Shown here piece by piece: positions 60,551 to 64,000 of a DNA stretch of 64,000 nt (its first letter is position 1; every line of letters begins with the position of its first letter). Position numbers and translations under genes: made by a program. This DNA comes from Deinococcus aestuarii (lineage in GTDB: Bacteria > Deinococcota > Deinococci > Deinococcales > Deinococcaceae). Below the pieces are notes generated by a model. The model was not told the origin of the DNA. It made no database searches and saw only the letters and a list, made by a program, of their open reading frames with translations. The stretch is from contig NZ_JAHKSN010000002.1 in the NCBI RefSeq assembly GCF_018863415.1, positions 512,804-576,803 of the forward strand. The letters are read 5' to 3'.

Positions 60551-60802
60551 ATGCGAACCGTGGACTTGGATAACGCCGAACAGCAGTTAGGCAGCCTCGT
60601 TGATGCGGTCGAGGGAAGCGAGGTCGTCGTCATTACCCGCGACGGCAGGCCCGCCGTGAAACTCGTGCCCCTGACCTACGGCGAGCGGATGGAGTGGAGC
60701 GCCGAGGTGCAACGGTTCATGCAGGGCGGCGAGTACGACCCGGACGCCTTCCAGCTTGACCGCGACGACGTGCTGCCCGCGCCGGAGCGAGACTTGTTCT
60801 GA
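60551..60802 (+). CDS. Phd/YefM-family antitoxin-like protein
   Basis: 83 residues. The N-terminus (VDLDNAEQQLGSLVDAVEGS, VVITRDGRPAVKLVPL) is the standard Phd/YefM DNA-binding fold, and the C-terminal tail is acidic as in toxin-binding antitoxins. GGAGG is upstream. No toxin (Doc, YoeB or PIN) follows; the next gene is another antitoxin-like protein. Orphan status is what is seen; function as a regulator is inferred. Confidence 0.87.
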   Translation: MRTVDLDNAEQQLGSLVDAVEGSEVVVITRDGRPAVKLVPLTYGERMEWSAEVQRFMQGGEYDPDAFQLDRDDVLPAPERDLF

Positions 60803-60833
60803 GCGGCCAACCACACTCGGCAAGAGGTAAGCG

Positions 60834-61079
60834 ATGAGGATTGCAACGGTAACGGTCGGCGACGAAGGAGAAATCACCCTGCCTTCCGAAGTATGCGAGC
60901 GGCTAGGCGTCGGCGAGGGCGATGAGGTCGAGTTCGTGTTGGACGACAAGGGCGTTCACCTTCGTGCGATACAGCAAGAGAACAACGCCAGCGCCATAAC
61001 CGCCTTCAAGGACATGCCCCGCGACGAAGAATTCAAGCTCGACCGCATTCAAGACACGCCACCCGACCCCGACCTCTAG
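60834..61079 (+). CDS. AbrB/MazE-type (SpoVT-AbrB) antitoxin-like protein
   Basis: 81 residues. The N-terminal swapped-hairpin AbrB domain reads ATVTVGDEGEITLPSEVCER, then LGVGEGDEVEFVLDDKG; the C-terminal tail is acidic and disordered (MPRDEEFKLDRIQDTPPDPD). AGAGGT is upstream of the ATG. It follows the Phd-like gene by 31 bp. No toxin gene is visible before the AT-rich STAND gene, which runs the other way. Confidence 0.87.
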   Translation: MRIATVTVGDEGEITLPSEVCERLGVGEGDEVEFVLDDKGVHLRAIQQENNASAITAFKDMPRDEEFKLDRIQDTPPDPDL

Positions 61080-61202
61080 CCTCCCCCATCCCGCCTACCC
61101 CCGCCTCCCCCTTTTGGCCGATGCCCCCGCCCCCGCCATCCGCGCACACTGGGCTCAGACTTCGGTGGGGCCTCCGCACGGGAGCGCACCCGCAACCCAC
61201 GC

Positions 61203-61235
61203 GAAGAAGCCCCCACCCGAGTGAAGGTGGGGGCT
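61203..61235 (-). terminator. Terminator downstream of the HEPN-STAND gene
   Basis: AGCCCCCACC (61208-61217 as seen on plus) is perfectly complementary over 10 bp to GGTGGGGGCT (61226-61235), followed on the minus strand by TCTTCG. It is GC-rich like the host chromosome and lies just outside the AT-rich gene. Confidence 0.7.
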
Positions 61236-61251
61236 AAAGTTGTTCAGCAGC

Positions 61252-63843
61252 TCATCCTTTAAGTGGCCTTGCAGCTAACTCCTTTAGTATTCTAGACTCT
61301 GGAAATTTTTCAAGTCCCAACATACATGCTCTTTTTGCCTGCTCATCTTCATTACTTCTCAAATATATCCAATACAATTGACTATAGCCCTCGTCTTTTG
61401 AGAATCCTCCATTCTCCATTTTATTTTTCATTCGGCTGAGGACAAATTCTTGAAGGCCAACCTTCATGTTACTATCGACTGTTCCTGTCCTAAAAAACTC
61501 ATTCACATATCTAGCCGCATTAACCATGTAATTCTCATTTTCTGGTGAAAGTTCTGAAGCTTCAATAAGATTGAGGATTGCATTTTTATAATCTTTTATC
61601 TGCCATAAGTACGTTCCGTATATATATTTTGCCTCCGAATTTTCAATAGAGTGGTCAGCAATTTTCTTAACAACCTCTAGAATATCAGACTCATTGAATA
61701 TACCTTGACGCGATATTCTACCAGAGAGAATATCGAGTAAAAACAGTGGATCAAGCAGGGACATACCGTATAGAAATTGATCTAATATGCGTAAAGTTTT
61801 CGAATCAGCCGCGCTTCTATAGATAGAATTAGCCCTCTTCCTTACATCATCTACGCTACGAGCGTTAATAAGAAGATTTAAATGTGAAGTAATTAGGGTT
61901 TTCACTGCTAATATATCAGCCTTCTCAAGACTATCTTCAATCTCACTTTTACCAAAACGTCTAGCATCTAGTGGGACGGATAAAAATGTCAGGTCGCCAT
62001 TATCAATAACACCACACAAGGCATAGCTAGATATTTCTTGTATTACCTCATACACATCGTCAGAGGTAACAGTTGTGTGTGGGTTATAGATTTGACAGAA
62101 TCCAGATACTGTTTGTATGCTCAAATCAAAATTAAACTGTGTTATAAACAAAAACACCCTCTTCGAAGTTTGACTCAAGCTCTCAAAAGAGGGCCTGAAT
62201 AACTTTTCTCTTATCTGATCATCTGACAGAACCTTTTCACTTAAGAAGCTCCTGGGCGTGTTGCCTGCAAAGGCATATACCATCAGTTTAATGAGGTATG
62301 GAATACCTCCCGAGGAGACAAATATCGACTCCTTATTTCTTTCATCTACACTTCCAGATACATTTCTTGCACTCGCTTCATAATCTATAAGCTCAAATGC
62401 CTCCGCTCGCTCCATTCCCGTAACAGTAATAGAGAAGTCTCTCTCCATTTGCCTCACCCTGCTTGTTATCAAAACCTTATTAGGCAATTCTATTATATCC
62501 TCTAATGTATCATGCATAGCTTTAGGATTTTCTACTGTTTCAAAATTATCCAATATGACTAGGACTTTAGATGACTTCTCTCCCAAGATCTTCTTCAATT
62601 TATCCATCGAATCATTGCAATTTGATAGGTCAAAGTATGAGTACTTCTCTATGTATTTTACAATACTGTCGAAATTGCTTACATCTCGTACAACTTCCTT
62701 AGCGCCTTCATCTAGTAAATCTACATTACGGGCGCTGAGCCACAGTATAGTTTCAAACCTATCTTGTGCAATTACTCCATCTACCATCCTTCTTGCCACC
62801 TTCAACGCTAAAGTGGTTTTACCTGCACCACCTCGCCCGTGCAGTGTAATGAGTCTTCGCTTACTGTCAAGCAAAACTGTCGCTAGATCCTCCTCCAGCT
62901 TACTTCTATCAACGTACACGGTGTTAATATTGGGTAAGTTATGTATAGCAGCCGATCCTACTAACATTTCGTGAGAGCCAGAGGTATGACTTTTTGAGTC
63001 AGGATTATTCGCGACTTCTCCTACGGGGACTACTATTCTTCGAGTATCACCAGATGCATAGTCTATGACCTCAATTTTGCCCTGCCTATCTATTTCACTA
63101 TTTGGAAAATAAAACATTCTTCTGGAGTCATCCCAATAGTAAATAGGTGGTACGGGATAATTTATCCCGTAACTTTCATTACTAACGTAGACACCTGGCT
63201 CCACATTAGCAAAAGAGTCGGTTTCAAAATTTGACATTCCCTTGAGGATCATTTCTCTGAGTCTACCACTCCTTATAACATATCTAACAAAATTTACGTG
63301 TGACGAATCAAGCATATTATTAACATCCAGCGCATAGCCCTCTATAATCCCACGAATTATGCTGTTGTAATTACTGTAATAATCATCAGATTTGGCTCCG
63401 TGTGCATTCTTATTACGCAAAAATACTATAAATTTCTCTAACTCTATACGAGACTTACCAAATTCAGCAACATCGTTCGATGTAGCAAGTGTCAACTGCT
63501 TTACGCTTTCTTCGTTAGTATTGAAATAAGCAGTCGGGCCGTTCTTTTGGCTAAACCACTTACAGTACTCCCTGAATGCTTGATCATTGGATCTAAGAAT
63601 TACTGGAACAAGTTGCTCCTTCGCAGTTATCCAAGTACCAACACCATTGCCCCTATGCAATGTGTCTCTAAGTATAATTTTGTATTTTCTTTCGTTTTTT
63701 GCCTTTGCTGCTGCTAACATAATCAGAGATGTATACTTTATTACTACTTCACCGAGGTAAATTAGAGAGCTAAACTCATCTTGATTGTTTAAACCCGCAC
63801 TACTTCTAGCCCTAAGGAGCGATCTTTCTATCACATATGCCAT
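61252..63843 (-). CDS. HEPN-STAND(NB-ARC)-TPR protein, candidate single-gene anti-phage effector
   Basis: 863 residues, strongly AT-rich against a GC-rich chromosome. Residues 1-180 are helical with R143-N-K-N-A-H148, the R(N)x4H motif of HEPN ribonucleases. Residues ~215-275 are β-rich (ESYGINYPVPPIYYWDD). Residues ~315-530 form a STAND/NB-ARC NTPase: Walker A GRGGAGKTT (336-344), Walker B VLVILDNFE, sensor-type KVLITSR (462) and GGIPYLIK (GxP). A helical region follows, then TPR-like repeats (IYGTYLWQIKDYKNAILNLI; YWIYLRSNEDEQAKRAC). Sensor-oligomerise-cleave-RNA logic is inferred. GGGAGG precedes the ATG. No close family recalled. Confidence 0.85.
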   Translation of the reverse strand: MAYVIERSLLRARSSAGLNNQDEFSSLIYLGEVVIKYTSLIMLAAAKAKNERKYKIILRDTLHRGNGVGTWITAKEQLVPVILRSNDQAFREYCKWFSQKNGPTAYFNTNEESVKQLTLATSNDVAEFGKSRIELEKFIVFLRNKNAHGAKSDDYYSNYNSIIRGIIEGYALDVNNMLDSSHVNFVRYVIRSGRLREMILKGMSNFETDSFANVEPGVYVSNESYGINYPVPPIYYWDDSRRMFYFPNSEIDRQGKIEVIDYASGDTRRIVVPVGEVANNPDSKSHTSGSHEMLVGSAAIHNLPNINTVYVDRSKLEEDLATVLLDSKRRLITLHGRGGAGKTTLALKVARRMVDGVIAQDRFETILWLSARNVDLLDEGAKEVVRDVSNFDSIVKYIEKYSYFDLSNCNDSMDKLKKILGEKSSKVLVILDNFETVENPKAMHDTLEDIIELPNKVLITSRVRQMERDFSITVTGMERAEAFELIDYEASARNVSGSVDERNKESIFVSSGGIPYLIKLMVYAFAGNTPRSFLSEKVLSDDQIREKLFRPSFESLSQTSKRVFLFITQFNFDLSIQTVSGFCQIYNPHTTVTSDDVYEVIQEISSYALCGVIDNGDLTFLSVPLDARRFGKSEIEDSLEKADILAVKTLITSHLNLLINARSVDDVRKRANSIYRSAADSKTLRILDQFLYGMSLLDPLFLLDILSGRISRQGIFNESDILEVVKKIADHSIENSEAKYIYGTYLWQIKDYKNAILNLIEASELSPENENYMVNAARYVNEFFRTGTVDSNMKVGLQEFVLSRMKNKMENGGFSKDEGYSQLYWIYLRSNEDEQAKRACMLGLEKFPESRILKELAARPLKG

Positions 63844-63880
63844 ACCTACCTCCCTTAATTACTCCTAAGAACCCAGCAGT

Positions 63881-64000
63881 AGACCTCCTGCGAAAGTCAG
63901 GCTGAGCGGGCGACGGTGAGGTTGCAGAGGGCGGCGATGAGGTGTAGACGAAGAGCAAAGCGGCGTCTGCGGTGTCGGTAGACCTCCTTGAGGACACGAA
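63881..64000 (-). mobile_element. Partial insertion sequence: end with transposase C-terminus (cut by window edge)
   Basis: Minus-strand coding from 64000 to the stop at 63897-63899 reads RVLKEVYRHRRRRFALRLHL then IAALCNLTVARSA, a C-terminus typical of IS5/IS4-type DDE transposases. The terminal inverted repeat probably begins at about 63881 (AGACCTCCTGCGAAAGTC), where base composition switches from AT-rich to GC-rich. It lies only ~38 bp upstream of the HEPN-STAND start codon. Confidence 0.65.

Noticed and set aside
60551..61079. Complete toxin-antitoxin module
   Set aside because: Both proteins look like antitoxins; no toxin frame with recognisable motifs lies between, before or after them.

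Overview
The window is a GC-rich chromosomal segment, almost certainly from a Deinococcus species. The evidence is the gene content (a cinA-thpR-recA operon with a DdrO-type palindrome at the cinA start, a tandem Nudix protein, PSP1/RicT, DnaX tau with a long Pro/Ala-rich tail) and promoter architecture. At least twenty genes have a TANNNT-like -10 hexamer only 5-7 nt before an ATG/GTG, the leaderless arrangement typical of Deinococcus. I used that signal, or a Shine-Dalgarno, to choose most starts.

Layout. 1-5.4 kb: truncated HTH/ligand-binding regulator, PAS-GAF-GGDEF protein, CutA, FtsB-like protein, hotdog thioesterase and a ROK sugar kinase that lacks the family zinc cysteines. 5.4-11.5 kb: M29 aminopeptidase, tRNA-Pro(GGG), PSP1, lipoprotein, RidA, PP2C phosphatase, methylglyoxal synthase and a YbjN-like protein. 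11.6-14.6 kb: NAD salvage (NadM-Nudix fusion and nicotinamide phosphoribosyltransferase) plus a small GIY-YIG-like protein. 14.6-19.1 kb: TM2 protein, secreted hypothetical, O-acetylhomoserine sulfhydrylase and tandem Nudix protein. 19.1-27 kb: pheS-pheT behind what looks like a transcription attenuator with a leader peptide, a CPA antiporter, glyA and an HD-GYP protein. 27-35 kb: two metallophosphoesterases, a CHAD protein, and four genes resembling carbon-monoxide-dehydrogenase/molybdenum-hydroxylase maturation factors (MocA-like, CoxG, CoxD-like MoxR ATPase, CoxE-like VWA protein). No structural subunit of such an enzyme is present. 35-41 kb: M20 amidohydrolase, SufU, folE, purA and a Pro/Ala-rich E2-like protein without the catalytic His. 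41-50 kb: a leucine-dehydrogenase-like protein without the catalytic Lys, udk, a DUF5693 protein with csaB (cell-wall polymer pyruvylation, S-layer anchoring), thioesterase, CobW GTPase and ABC exporter. 50-57 kb: flavin reductase, GH10-like hydrolase, second GGDEF protein, dnaX and a membrane SRPBCC protein. 57.3-60.5 kb: the cinA-thpR-recA DNA-damage operon. 60.5-61.1 kb: two antitoxin-like genes with no visible toxin.

The last segment (about 61.25-63.88 kb) is different. It is a single strongly AT-rich gene in a GC-rich chromosome, followed by a GC-rich hairpin and abutted at its 5' side by the end of an insertion sequence. It encodes an 863-residue protein with an N-terminal HEPN-like RNase motif (RNKNAH), a central STAND/NB-ARC P-loop NTPase and a C-terminal TPR-like region. 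This is the domain logic of single-gene anti-phage sensors, and it is the best candidate here for an undescribed system.

A second unusual theme is a divergent pair of apparently catalytically dead paralogues of branched-chain amino-acid catabolism (E2-like 39768-41189 and LeuDH-like 41455-42510). CinA (degenerate amidase half) and the ROK kinase (no zinc cysteines) show the same pattern of lost active-site residues. Several short palindromic intergenic repeats are scattered through the window; one has been translated into the C-terminus of ThpR just before recA.
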